Shown one piece after another: positions 18,704 through 29,275 of a stretch of DNA of 64,000 nt. The notes under the pieces were generated by a model. It did no database searches. It saw nothing but the letters and a program-made list of their open reading frames with translations, and was not told the DNA's origin. A program made the position numbers and the translations under genes. How positions within the stretch are numbered: the stretch's first letter is position 1; every line of letters begins with the position of its first letter. The stretch comes from Porodaedalea pini (Eukaryota > Basidiomycota > Agaricomycetes > Hymenochaetales > Hymenochaetaceae), in the NCBI GenBank assembly GCA_002794775.1, contig NBAY01000063.1, positions 124,001 to 188,000 on the forward strand. The letters run 5' to 3'.

Positions 18704-20938
18704 ATGGACAACAAGATGTTGACCAGAGCAAAAGCCTCTCTTAACAAGACAAAGTCGTACCGTTCCCTTGTTAATCCCAAGGACCCCACCAAGTGTGAGG
18801 AGTGTAAACAGGATCTCCCCTACCACAGTCGCCAGTGTGTTAGCGGGACCGCCAAACTATGTGTCACTTGTGGTCGCGACAAGACCTACAACCACGATGA
18901 CAACGTATGCGCTACCGTACAAACAAATCGTGCCAAGTGGTCCCCCGATGTCGAGGCGGATGAACATGCCGCCAAACTTCGTAAACAAGGGGATCTCCCC
19001 CCGACTCCCGACATGGAATCACAGAACACACTCAAGCGTTCGAACTCAGAGGAAGAACATAGGTCTATCCCACCCCCAGCCCGAATTGACGACGACGCCA
19101 TGGACGATGATTTGTATATCCCGGACGAGCACGCTAGTCAGGCCCCTCAAGTTGACAACGTTATGGACGATATCGATGAAATGAACGATCCGGCCATCGC
19201 CGAGAAGATCAACTTTTCCTTTGCGAGCCTCACCAAAGAAACCATCGACACTATTAATACGCTCATTTCGCAGCCGACGTGGTCATCTGATAAACCCTGG
19301 TTCGACGATCCGGTTCGCGCCGGTGGCATCCTCGCTAATATCGGATCCAACCTAGTATCCTGGATAAACAAATCTAACAGCCTGGATGATGAAACTAACC
19401 TTTCCAATTCAGCCAACGAAAGTCTGGAGGCTTTCCATTCAACCTTCCGTATCCATTCTCCTTCATTTAAACACGTGTTTGAAAATATCTATGTCAACAG
19501 CCAGACCATCCGTGATCAGGAAATCACGGACACTATGCACTCGATGTCCCGATCCATCCAGCACCTCTCCGCGGTCGTTTCATCCATTTCAGAGAAAACC
19601 AACAAAATCGAAAAACAACTTTCAGACGTCCCGGTTTCTTCCGTTCACTCGTCCGTTCCCACTAACGTTAATCACAATAAACAGCAGAAAATTCTACCGG
19701 ACCCCCTTGGGGCTCGCTTCACCCATGATCCTAGGTTCCCTCCCCCAGCCCCGATCATCAAACAACGTGTCCCGGTCCCTAAGAACGGTAAAACCGAGTA
19801 CGCTGCCGCCATCACCAAGACCCGAGTTCCAGGCTCGGGCTATCGCATGACCACAGAGGGCGTCATCATCGCGCCTGACAGTTACGCTCATTCGGAGCAC
19901 AACGCCCCTCGAGGCTCCCAGACCCAAATTCACTACCCACCCATCGCGTCAGTCGGTACCGACCAGGAGGGGTTCACAACAGTATCTTACGCCAAAGCAG
20001 CACAAAAGAAGCCCAAGCCTACCCCTACAAAGGTAGTCCGCATAACTGAACAGAGCCCCCAAGGGGAAGTCTCTACAGTTCCCATTAACCGGTCTAACGG
20101 ATCGGTCAATACCCGTGTTCGCAATGTCCGCCGAATCTTCTTTTCACTTCCGGGAGACCTGGCTGTTCGCCCGTCCCCATTATCTGTCAAAAATGCAGTT
20201 TGCGCGGGCCTCAAGGGCAATCCGCTTTTCAAACATCTCGTTATCCTGAACGTGGAATACACTTCCAACAGTAACCTACTAATCGCATTCACTAATATTC
20301 GTTCCGACTTTGATTCGCAACACAGCGCACTCGTTTCTCAGCTCAACCGCATTATTAATATCTCGGGAGCTAAGGCATTCACTCCGTCGCCTCAGTTCAA
20401 AATGGTCATCCCTGGAGTCCCGGTATACGACAAAGACACTAACCTTATTTATTCAGAAAAAGACCTCATCGACGAGATCTCCTCCCTACCTCAATTCGAT
20501 GGGCAGGAATTCATGTTCCCACCTCGGTTCATGTCTTCTATCGAGCGCCTTAACCAGCGCAATTACTGCAACGTATCGGTCGTCCTTAAAGACGACGCTC
20601 GGTTATGTTTCGACCATTTCTTCTTACATAATAACAGATCAGTTCCAGTGTTCGGCGTCATCCGCCGACTCAAGGAAATGAAATCCCGTCCCACCATCAA
20701 CCAATGCGATAATTGCCATCGCTTGGGACACCCCGCAGCCAAATGTCGATCAGTAGCCCGCTGTGCGATCTGCTCGGAACCTCATCGCACTGCTGTCCAC
20801 GTCGCTAAGTGCGCACCGTGTACAGCTTCCAACAACCTTCAGTGCGACCACTTCGCCCTGTGCATCAACTGCCAGGGCAATCATAGCGCCAGGTCAACAG
20901 AGTGTCCAGCTCGCCGCAATTATCGTTCTCCTTTCTGA
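18704..20938 (+). CDS. LINE ORF1: Cys-rich nucleic-acid-binding protein (copy 2)
   Basis: This 744-residue protein is collinear with the ORF1 of copy 1. The N-terminal Cys cluster (CEEC, HSRQC, CVTC) is at about residues 30-65. The C-terminal zinc knuckles CDNCHRLGHPAAKC, CAICSEPH and CINCQGNHSARSTEC are at about residues 665-740. The conservation of the N-terminal Cys/His residues between the two copies, while neighbouring residues vary (TFNHNDSVC against TYNHDDNVC), argues that this second metal-binding region is under selection. The ATG lies 74 bases from the element 5' end. Confidence 0.92.
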   Translation: MDNKMLTRAKASLNKTKSYRSLVNPKDPTKCEECKQDLPYHSRQCVSGTAKLCVTCGRDKTYNHDDNVCATVQTNRAKWSPDVEADEHAAKLRKQGDLPPTPDMESQNTLKRSNSEEEHRSIPPPARIDDDAMDDDLYIPDEHASQAPQVDNVMDDIDEMNDPAIAEKINFSFASLTKETIDTINTLISQPTWSSDKPWFDDPVRAGGILANIGSNLVSWINKSNSLDDETNLSNSANESLEAFHSTFRIHSPSFKHVFENIYVNSQTIRDQEITDTMHSMSRSIQHLSAVVSSISEKTNKIEKQLSDVPVSSVHSSVPTNVNHNKQQKILPDPLGARFTHDPRFPPPAPIIKQRVPVPKNGKTEYAAAITKTRVPGSGYRMTTEGVIIAPDSYAHSEHNAPRGSQTQIHYPPIASVGTDQEGFTTVSYAKAAQKKPKPTPTKVVRITEQSPQGEVSTVPINRSNGSVNTRVRNVRRIFFSLPGDLAVRPSPLSVKNAVCAGLKGNPLFKHLVILNVEYTSNSNLLIAFTNIRSDFDSQHSALVSQLNRIINISGAKAFTPSPQFKMVIPGVPVYDKDTNLIYSEKDLIDEISSLPQFDGQEFMFPPRFMSSIERLNQRNYCNVSVVLKDDARLCFDHFFLHNNRSVPVFGVIRRLKEMKSRPTINQCDNCHRLGHPAAKCRSVARCAICSEPHRTAVHVAKCAPCTASNNLQCDHFALCINCQGNHSARSTECPARRNYRSPF

Positions 20939-20943
20939 TCTTT

Positions 20944-23900
20944 ATGACTGACACAATTTCTGTTTTTTCCCTAAACATTCGAAATTCAGAACCCACATTT
21001 GATTTTCTTTTACGCTCCTTTTCATCCACTCACGCTCCCCCGGATATTATTTGTTTCCAAGAGATCCCCATAATCCGTTCTATTGTTCCCTCTAAAACTT
21101 CTTCGTCCGGTTCGCGAGTTTTTAATATTCGCAATTCCGCTCCTTATACTGCATTCCGCCCCTCCTCCGCCGATAAACCCAGGTGTTGCACTCTTGTTCA
21201 TCCTCGTATTATTCACCGCGTTTCGCTACACGTTCTTCCCTTTTCGTCTTCAAACATAACTGTTGTTTCAATTTCTTGGGGAGAGTTACCCCCATTATTG
21301 CTCTGGAACGTTTACAGTTCCCCATCCCTACACGAGTTCGAGGACCCGTTTCCTCCTCTCAACACCCCTTCGCACATCCTCATTGGAGATTTCAATCGTC
21401 ATTCTGACATATGGTCCCTTCCCGCTCAATCTTCCTATTTTTCGCAGTCTTCAGCTCTCGTTGACTGGATCAACGAGAATGATTTAATCGTTTGCAATCC
21501 TCATGACCAACACACTTTCTTTAACCGCTCTTCTGGACATAAGTCTATCATCGACCTTATCATCGCTTCCGATGATTTCGCTCCTTCTTTGATAAACCAT
21601 ATTTCTGTTTCAGACCCGTCCTTGGATATTTCTTCTGACCATCTTCCCCTTCGCTTTTCATTCGACGTCAATCTTTTGCCTGCAGCCCCTCAGCACCCTC
21701 TTCGTTCTATCCGTTCGCATGACCTACCCACCTTTATTGGGGAGTTCTGCAATTCTCATTCTTTCCCCTTTTCTTTAACAGGGATTGATTCTCCTAAGGC
21801 GCTGGACGACCTTCTCTTTCTGCTCAATTCATCCATATCCAATTTTGCCACCTTCTTCCTTCAGAAACGAAAAGCCCGCACGTATTTTGGTCCCAACAAC
21901 TGGTGGTCCGAAGCGTGCACGAGACTCTATCGCGATCATTGCCGCAATCCTAACCCAGCCGCTAAAAAACTCCTCGACATCGAAATTTCTCGGGCCAAAA
22001 ACGCTTTCTTTGGCGCTCGCCTCCAACAATCCGACGCGCGGTCTGCGTGGCGCAATCAGCATCTGGGAACGGCACGCCGCCGCGCCCCAATTGGCGCACT
22101 TCGTATGTCGAATGGGTTATTTACCACGACTGAATCCGACAAATCAGCCCTCTTTCGTGAAACGTTCTTCCCACCGCTAACGTCCGCACCGGAGGCCATA
22201 CCCCTTCCCGCCCTCCATGACTTCCGCCCCATTGAAATGAGTGATATTCACGATGCACTCCAAGGTATTGATCGCGAAATGAGCCCTGGCAATAGCCACA
22301 TCTCGTATAAACACTTGGAGCTCCTAGTCGAGCATCAAGGGCAGTTTTTCGTTGACCTTTTTTCTCTTTGTTTGAAAATGGGTCATTTTCCTCTTTCCTT
22401 TAAAACCTCCCTTGTTACGTTCATACCCAAGCCCAAGCGGACGGACTTCACAGTTCCTCGGGCATATCGACCTATTACCCTCGTGGACACCATTGGCAAA
22501 CTGTTCGAACGCATTCTTTTCAATCTTCTTCAACCCTTTTTCGAACTTAATAATCTCCTTCCTGACACCCAACATGGGTGCCGAAAACACCGCTCTTCTC
22601 TTACCGCATGCTATGAATTACTTTCCACTATCCTTAACCAACCGTTCATTCATAGTGGCGGCGACTGCCTCAGACCCATACATTATCGCTATCGATACCT
22701 CATCACCTCTATCCTCACTGTTGACATTCAAGGTTTTTTTGACAATATTTCCCATAATCTTCTTCTTTCCAAACTTATTCGTTCTAATGTTCACCCCAAC
22801 ATTATTCACGTCCTATCCTCTTGGCTTCAGAACTGTCCAATCTCTTTTCGGTTTAACAATTTCCTTTCCCCCCCTTTTATCAAACCGAATCGCGGTGTCC
22901 CTCAAGGGTCTCCGTTGTCCCCTCTCATTTCTGTTTTCGCGGCAGCTGATGTCATCAGTGCCTATAACACTTGCTTTGGATCTCATCATCCTTTACTGGC
23001 ATATATGGACGACCATCTTCTTTACGCGCGATCACTCAGCGTTCACACTAATTTAGCGCGCCTTCGCAAACAGTCCCAATTTCTTTTGCTTCAATTTCAA
23101 TCCATTGGTCTATCTATTGATCCGGACGCCATCGAACTTCTTCATATCATCCCTTACCGTCCTGTTGCTGATTACACCTTTCGCTTCTTCTTGACAGACT
23201 CTCCTTCGTCCGCTAGCGCATCCCTGTCTTTACCCAATAACCGCGTTATTCGCCCTTCACGTCACCTTACTTGGTTAGGGATTATTTTTTCATACGACCT
23301 CTCCCCTAAACTCCATTTCGAATCTCGGGCGAACAAAGCCCTTTCCACCCTTCATCAGCGACACTTTCTTTTCAATCGTTCTAATGGTGCGTATTTTCAA
23401 TATGCTCGCCTACTTTATTTTGGTTTAATCCGTTCGGTCTCCATCTATGGCGCCGTTCTGTTTCCCGAATCTTCACTTATCTCCTCCATTCTCAAAAAAA
23501 CACAAGATTGCTTTTTTCATTCTATCTTCCATTCTAGTATTCATCCGTCCGTGGCTGAATCTTTTCTATCTTGCCCTCCTCTCCCCCTTTTTATTAAGTC
23601 ACTTTCTCAACGATTTCTTTTGTCCTATTTTGCTCATTCGAAAAATGCCCCTGCCCCACACCAATATCTACTGTCATCCCTCCTTCCTAACATTCAGATC
23701 CCCAAAACTATTTCTTTCCCGAATTTCACTCCAATTCATTCACGTCTCGTTATGACCCCTATTCCGTCACTAGTGCAACGGCCTCTTGCTATTCGCGCCT
23801 TCAATTCCTTTTTTTTACACCCTCCTTACCAATATTTTATATTTACAGACGGCTCCATCATACCGGACGCTCAGGGCTACCACAACGGTGGCCACGGATT

Positions 23901-24768
23901 CGTCATAATGCACAATCAGCAGGAACTCGCTGTCTTTTCTTCAGCAGCGCACTCTCGTTCAAATATTTTGTTTGAAGAGCAGGAAGCGCTCATCGCAGCC
24001 ATGCGTCGTATATCATCCCTCCTTGCAAATTGCTTCACGCCGGTCCACATTCATATCGTCTCCGATTCGCTTAATTGCATCCAGCTCATCTTTTCGGATG
24101 ATGCCCGCCATGCAGACTTCATAATCGCCTTCCGTCGTCTATGCGGAATCTTCCTGGCCCTCCACCACGAGGCCTCTCACATAACGGTCCAGTGGCTCCC
24201 ATCCCACCGGGGAGTACTGGGTAACTCTAAAGCTGACAAGCTTGCAAAAGACGCTGCATCCAACCCTCATCGTGAGACCATACCGGACTCGCTCCCCAAT
24301 CTGAAGGCGCAAGTACAGCTCGACCTCCTTCGAGAGTGGAAAGCCAACATCGTTAATTTGCATGGACACCGCTCCATTCTTGAGCCATCCTCGTTTATCC
24401 TTCACCCAACCCGATCTCTGCATCCGTTCCTGAAGCTTTCTCCAAGGAAGATGATACACCGCTCAGTTCTTTCACGCGCTGCCAGCCTCATGCTGAACGC
24501 GCTCGATTTGCATGACCGAAACCTCGTCCCTCGTTGTCCGGACCCTTTGTGCACCAAACACGATGTCCGTCATTCTCTTAATTGTTGCCCTTATTTCGCC
24601 CAAGTTTGCGACAGCCTTTTTCATCAACGATCGTTACCCTTATCTTTCTCTGAATGGTTTCGCCCAAACAATTTTCTTCTACTTTTAAAATTCGCATATT
24701 TTTCTTTTCGTCGCCCGCCGGACGGCATGCCCCTTCTATCCGATCTACCCCCATCATATTACCTTTAG
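20944..24768 (+). CDS. LINE ORF2: APE endonuclease, reverse transcriptase, RNase H (copy 2)
   Basis: The start is set at the ATG 5 bases after the ORF1 stop (TGA TCTTT ATG), although the frame is open further upstream; this is the same layout as copy 1. The 1274-residue protein has the APE-type endonuclease (CFQEIP, LIGDFNRH, SDHLPL at ~residue 230), RT (RGVPQGSPLSPL at ~650, YMDD at ~686), RNase H (FTDGSI at ~967, LPSHRGVLGNSKADKLAKDA ending ~1100) and a C-terminal Cys/His motif (RCPDPLCTKHDVRHSLNCC, ~1200). All catalytic motifs are intact. In RNase H, copy 2 has LPSHRG where copy 1 has LPSHCG. Confidence 0.95.
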   Translation: MTDTISVFSLNIRNSEPTFDFLLRSFSSTHAPPDIICFQEIPIIRSIVPSKTSSSGSRVFNIRNSAPYTAFRPSSADKPRCCTLVHPRIIHRVSLHVLPFSSSNITVVSISWGELPPLLLWNVYSSPSLHEFEDPFPPLNTPSHILIGDFNRHSDIWSLPAQSSYFSQSSALVDWINENDLIVCNPHDQHTFFNRSSGHKSIIDLIIASDDFAPSLINHISVSDPSLDISSDHLPLRFSFDVNLLPAAPQHPLRSIRSHDLPTFIGEFCNSHSFPFSLTGIDSPKALDDLLFLLNSSISNFATFFLQKRKARTYFGPNNWWSEACTRLYRDHCRNPNPAAKKLLDIEISRAKNAFFGARLQQSDARSAWRNQHLGTARRRAPIGALRMSNGLFTTTESDKSALFRETFFPPLTSAPEAIPLPALHDFRPIEMSDIHDALQGIDREMSPGNSHISYKHLELLVEHQGQFFVDLFSLCLKMGHFPLSFKTSLVTFIPKPKRTDFTVPRAYRPITLVDTIGKLFERILFNLLQPFFELNNLLPDTQHGCRKHRSSLTACYELLSTILNQPFIHSGGDCLRPIHYRYRYLITSILTVDIQGFFDNISHNLLLSKLIRSNVHPNIIHVLSSWLQNCPISFRFNNFLSPPFIKPNRGVPQGSPLSPLISVFAAADVISAYNTCFGSHHPLLAYMDDHLLYARSLSVHTNLARLRKQSQFLLLQFQSIGLSIDPDAIELLHIIPYRPVADYTFRFFLTDSPSSASASLSLPNNRVIRPSRHLTWLGIIFSYDLSPKLHFESRANKALSTLHQRHFLFNRSNGAYFQYARLLYFGLIRSVSIYGAVLFPESSLISSILKKTQDCFFHSIFHSSIHPSVAESFLSCPPLPLFIKSLSQRFLLSYFAHSKNAPAPHQYLLSSLLPNIQIPKTISFPNFTPIHSRLVMTPIPSLVQRPLAIRAFNSFFLHPPYQYFIFTDGSIIPDAQGYHNGGHGFVIMHNQQELAVFSSAAHSRSNILFEEQEALIAAMRRISSLLANCFTPVHIHIVSDSLNCIQLIFSDDARHADFIIAFRRLCGIFLALHHEASHITVQWLPSHRGVLGNSKADKLAKDAASNPHRETIPDSLPNLKAQVQLDLLREWKANIVNLHGHRSILEPSSFILHPTRSLHPFLKLSPRKMIHRSVLSRAASLMLNALDLHDRNLVPRCPDPLCTKHDVRHSLNCCPYFAQVCDSLFHQRSLPLSFSEWFRPNNFLLLLKFAYFSFRRPPDGMPLLSDLPPSYYL

Positions 24769-24902
24769 TATCATTCCTCTCCACTTATCGTTCTATACTC
24801 TGACATTGTCACGTTCACCCCCTATTTTCGCGCTACGTACGGATAGTTTTGTAGTTTTGTCCTTTCCTTCGCGGTTGGTAGTCTGTTAGCAGAAATTATA
24901 AA

Positions 24903-24913
24903 GCATGGTGCAC
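24903..24913. repeat. Target-site duplication of LINE copy 2 (right)
   Basis: GCATGGTGCAC is identical to 18619-18629. The next bases are GTG, so the 3' junction reads CACGTG (24911-24916), as at LINE copy 1. Confidence 0.9.
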
Positions 24914-25047
24914 GTGATTGCAGACATCATTACTGCCGCTTCACTAGTTATGTGAGCCTGTGTCTATTTCTTCCGCCTTCTCGTCTCAACGTTTGATTTC
25001 ATGCAATACTCATGCGTCATCCTACTCGTCTTGCAAGAGAAGAGACG

Positions 25048-25255
25048 CTCATTTGCGCCAAGTTCCAGGAGCTCGCTTCAAAATCTCATGTGCTCTTTGA
25101 ATGATTGAACATGTTCTCAAGGGTGCTGGTATCAAGCAAGGCGAGATCAATGAGGCTGTTCTGGTTGGCTATCCCGTGCGCATCCCGGCTCCTCAAGGAG
25201 AAGTTTGGTGGCAAGGAGCCTTCAAACCCCATCAGGCCTAGTGAGATAGCGTGCA
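25048..25255 (+). pseudogene. HSP70 fragment, frameshifted
   Basis: Short pieces in shifting frames match the region of HSP70 around the end of the ATPase domain: CAKFQELASK, then HVLKGAGIKQGEINEAVLVG, then LKEKFGGKEPSNPIRPSEIA. These correspond to the helix-turn-LVGG and FGKEPSKxxxPDEA blocks of Hsp70 chaperones. At least two frameshifts and a stop make it a relic. The last block carries Ile-Arg-Pro where the family normally has Val-Asn-Pro. Mitochondrial or ER origin cannot be decided. Confidence 0.55.
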
Positions 25256-25959
25256 GTGCTACCGTCCCGGCTAGTGGATGATGTTAAGAAAACATGGCTC
25301 GGGCCTCTGAAGGATGCGACTGTCTGGGTAGAGACAGTAGACACAGGAGCGACGCTCGAGGAGAGGCTGAGGTACAAGCCATTGTCAACCCGATACCGAG
25401 GACATGCGGATTGTGTATGGCGAAGGGAACCGAGAAGAGTGAGTTCCTTGGTAATTGCCATTTGACTGAGTTATTAACCTGTTTGGCAGATACCTTTAGC
25501 TTGATTGCAACTTTGCTATCGACTAGCTTAGCACCTGAGGACTTGTCTGCACTTTCGATGGTTTCCTGAGCTGCATTCCACGCTACTGCATTGAAGTTCA
25601 CGTTACCCGCGCCCGCGCCTACCACACCATCTTCATGGTAAGTCTACGCCCTTTACACGGTAAAATCTTGATTAACCATCGTCTACGTACAGCCGTCATA
25701 GCACGGCGAACCAGCTCCGCAAACTACAAATGAATACTTTCATATAGCTTCCTTTGACAAGCCATTGTGTTCTTGCCTATCCACAGCGGAGACGAAGGAC
25801 GGACATAGCAATTATAAGAAGCAAATCAAGAATACGAGACGTTTTGGACCGACCGTTCGCCCAGGAAGGATCGAACTTTATGTCAAGATTAGTCGGGACG
25901 GCAAATGGCCAATGGCGAGACAATCAGCTGATGGAATGGTGAACGGTGAAGATACTCGG
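25256..25959. other. No supported gene
   Basis: Overlapping short open frames occur on both strands (for example 25284-25625 minus), without recognisable motifs or consistent splice sites. They may be unrelated relics next to the HSP70 fragment. Confidence 0.3.
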
Positions 25960-26250
25960 GACGAAAAAAAGGTACAAGGAGACGCAGAAAACTCGGGAGA
26001 GACGCATCCAAAGAATAATGCACAATGGAGGGAAGAAGACGGCGCCTCAAACGTGGGTGGGGGAATGGCGGTGGCGGCGTGTTGCATAGTACACGGGTAT
26101 CGAATGTCACTTTGGGAGAGTTGGGAGTGAAGTGAGGCAGTGAGTGCTAACGCGGCCAGACTTGTGCTTATGTGGGCCAATATGGAACAGCGACAGGGAT
26201 GCATAGAAGACGCATCCATAGAGCATAACATGAACTGAGATCCATGGATA
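25960..26250 (+). repeat. Duplicate of the sequence downstream of the bZIP gene
   Basis: The segment aligns in the same orientation with 28960-29220, just past the bZIP stop. Shared blocks include GCACAATGGAGGG/GCGCAATGGAGGG, GTACACGGG...CGAATGTCACTTT and GCATAACATG. A third version lies inverted at 41050-41208. Differences are mostly transitions and short indels. Confidence 0.7.
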
Positions 26251-26256
26251 ATCGAC

Positions 26257-26860
26257 ACTCCAGATTACCGTCTACGACAACTTCACGATCAAGTCCGAAA
26301 CTGCAGACAACACCAGCTGGGCACGGTACGCCCTATCCTCCACCGAAGAGAACCACTCGTAACGCATCGCTGAAGCACTGACGCGATATCACCGGAGAGC
26401 AGAGCTCGCCTGCCCCTGCTGCGCGCCGTCATCGACGATGTCCCTTCACAACTGGGTCTGGGCCACGCAGCCGCGCACTCTGACAGCGTCTGATTGTTGT
26501 TCTCTGTCGTTCACAGCGCATGGCGGTCGAGAACCACCATTGCGGAGCTGAGGGAGCTCATGGAGGTGCACTGCGCGGTCGGCGTTCGAGATGAGGAAGA
26601 CGGTTGCGGACGTTCTGATGGCGCTTGTCGTCGCCGGCTGTGATGCAGGGCTTGTAGTCATGCAGGCGACAAATCACACGGCGGCGGATCCGTGGGTGTG
26701 GTATCCTTTGGAAAGCTTATACTAACCATAGGCATATTTCGACGAGAGCTGTCCGGCGAGGCCCTCATTGCACGACCACTATTGCATGTCCACGACGTTT
26801 ACTGCTCAACCCTTCACGTACGATGTTATTGATGACTCGGATAGCTTTCTTGTATATAAA
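26257..26860 (+). pseudogene. Third antiporter copy: relic of last exon plus 3' flank
   Basis: The segment 26257-26693 aligns with the last antiporter exon (10524-10973; 14942-15391): CAGATTACCGTCTACG, then the blocks for GHAAAH, RSRRMAVE and CDAGLVVMQATNHTA. Several indels and stops destroy the frame, and the TGA at the end of the gene is lost. The 3' flank to about 26860 also aligns with the sequence after copy 1 (ATCCTTTGGAAA, GAGAGCTGTCCG), so this is a genomic copy and not a processed one. It has been joined on its left to a duplicate of the bZIP downstream region. Confidence 0.8.
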
Positions 26861-27289
26861 ACGTTCTCGTGGAGTCAGGCAGGGAAAACAGGCCGAAAAA
26901 CACTTTTATTCACAGTGCCCCCGTAAATAGAAAATAAATACACGGTTGGGGGAAGGGTCTGCATCCCATGCATTACGATGTCGTTTCAAACAAATTGGGG
27001 AAGCTTGAAATGGAGTCTTTGCTAGTTTTCCATGCAAAGAAGCCATACGCATTGCTTTAGAGTGCCCATGGAAGAATTTTGGTGTCGATAAGCTGTGTAG
27101 TATGCAGAGAGCTAAAGGTTTTGTTCTTGCTGAGGAGTGCAGGTGAAGGAAATCAAGACTATGCCTAGATCATCACAAGACTGGTGAATGTTGCGTGGGC
27201 ATCTAGATCGTAGATGATCAGATCGATATGTATGCGGAAACCATTGCAGACGAGCTTACTGAGTATATCAATACCTGACTCCTTACTAT

Positions 27290-27435
27290 GAACCAAAAAG
27301 ACAACTATAATCGCAGTGTCATTTTGTCGACACTTTGCTAAATGTACCTCATACCCAAAATCCGTTTCGTCGAATAATTTTATGTAAGTGAGCAAAAACC
27401 AGGGAAAAGGTGTGGTACATATCATGAACAGTATT
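27290..27435 (-). repeat. Inverted copy of the 15.6-kb flank repeat
   Basis: Its reverse complement matches 15565-15700: shared blocks are TACTGTTCATG, CCCTGGTTTTTGCTC, CGACGAAACGGAT/TGACGAAACGGAT and CAAAGTGTCGACAAAAT. The surrounding 26861-29275 shows no other supported gene. A minus-strand frame at 28088-28387 looks weakly protein-like but has no recognised motif. Confidence 0.6.
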
Positions 27436-29275
27436 GATTTGACGCTTAATGCAAAGTTTTTTCTGTGTAATCAAGTTATCAGTATACAGAACATCAGCTC
27501 ACGGCACCTTATGTCTTGTTCTTCATCCTGCAGCGGAAACAGATAGAGGGTCAGACGACCTCGAGCAAGGGTAAAAGCCATCGATGAAGCGCATACGTCA
27601 TGGTAATATTAGCATACACCTCGTTTCGAGAAATGGGCATCTGTTGCGCAAGCTAATGTTTGACAATGTATGGATACTAGCGACCGCATAATAAACGGAC
27701 GGGACAATCCAACTGTGAGGGCAGCAGCAACCCCATGTTTTATAACAAGCTCAGCAAACACGACAATTTCGCATACTGACAACACGGGAGCTACTGCTGC
27801 GGAACTCACAGTGAGTCACACAACACGTGAGCGTGCTACTTATCGATACGATGCCATATGATGCAGGCGTCTACCGAAGTCACCAAGGCTGTTTCCAGTG
27901 TTCTGGTGGAGATCGAAAAATCATAATCGATGGAAGCCAAAAAAATAATAATCAGGCGCTCAATCAACATTCACAATGAAATATACATGATAGACTGGTA
28001 GTAGCCTAGTAGATGATTGCATGTGCCATTACTTTGTTTCCTTTTGTTTTGACACATCGGATGCAGAACAGATCTAGAGTACATACACTAGAAGAAGTGC
28101 TGATGCTGATGCCGAGACAAGAACAGCAAATGAGAAAAGAAAAGAAAAAGAAAAGAATTTACAAGGGTTGTATGCCTGGCTCCTGAGTATCGGGAACTCT
28201 CTCGGATGACACTGGCATGGAGGATGTGCCTCAGATAGATATCTTCGCCGTCATGTTTGTCCACGGCTAACAGGTCAAGCCGATTCTTATCTGTGCGAGA
28301 CTGGGCAATTGTCCGTAATTTCCACATATCTCTGACACGAAAACCATTCAAGAGGCCATCATAGCTTTCTAGAACAAGTCTAAACAAGATTCATTTCAAA
28401 CTCCAGTCCATCTGACCCTTTGTCGCAGCGACGCAGCGTTCCTTTCCAAATCAATTATTTCAAACTCCGCCTAAACGACGCGTCTCGACGCGCTAATATC
28501 ACGTGTAGACATTTTACTTTACTTTTTTCTCAAGTTCATTTCCATCGATCAAATTTCGAGCCAAAATTCGCATTTCACACAAGTTTCTTTTTTTCAAACC
28601 CACGTGCACTCATAACGAGTGCGCGACGAGTTCACTCTCATTCGATTCGAAAACTGGGTACGTATACGAGATACTGCTACCCCATAACAGGGACGCGGGA
28701 CAGGGGGACAGGGGAATGATGGACGGGGGAACGGACACTACGAAAGCGAATCAAAACGAAAAAAATATGAACCGCTTTAGACGAACCACCTATCTAACTT
28801 GCTTCGAACGTTCAATCGAAAAAAGTCGGGCAGTCAATGGCCAAAAGAGAAACAAACGGCCATATTGAACGATGAGCGACGAACTCAGAATGTGAAAAGG
28901 GATATGATATAGAGACGCTCGTGAACTGGTGTGAGACGCATTAAAGGAATCAATTCGAAAACCAGGGAGAATATCAGATGCGCAATGGAGGGGGTAAGAC
29001 GGCACCCCAAGCAAGTGGGTGGGGAACGATGGTGAAAATGTGTAACAGTACACGGGATGCCGAATGTCACTTTGATGAGACGTGGAACGAAAGAGCAATG
29101 AAAAGGGATGAGAAGACCGGTGACGCGGTCGGCTTGTGCTTTATGTGGGTCCAAGGAATGCATAGAATGGAGACGCGTGCATGGGGCATAACATGGGTGG
29201 ATGAACGATGCAGGAGAAGAAAGATCAAGGAGAAATGGGGAGCATACGATCGCATAAACGAAACGACACCCTGCC

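Larger units (their letters stand above)
18630..24902 (+). mobile_element. Full-length LINE, copy 2
   Basis: This 6273-bp element is bounded by an exact 11-bp TSD. The 5' end TTCTT and 3' end ATTATAAA are the same as in copy 1. ORF1 is 18704-20938 and ORF2 is 20944-24768, with a 3' UTR of about 134 bp. Both ORFs are uninterrupted. In ORF1 the two copies are about 90% identical by eye at the protein level, so they are separate insertions of one family and not a recent segmental duplication. Flanking host sequence differs completely between the two sites. Confidence 0.95.

Noticed and set aside
1395..24902. The two LINEs being products of one large duplication
   Set aside because: They differ in TSD, flanks and orientation and by many substitutions, so they are independent insertions.
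25284..25625. Minus-strand frame next to the HSP70 relic
   Set aside because: Does not match HSP70 or another family I can recognise, and overlaps the plus-strand relic region; left unassigned.
28088..28387. Minus-strand frame of 99 codons that looks somewhat protein-like
   Set aside because: No family motif, no convincing splice partners and no second copy; not enough to call a gene.
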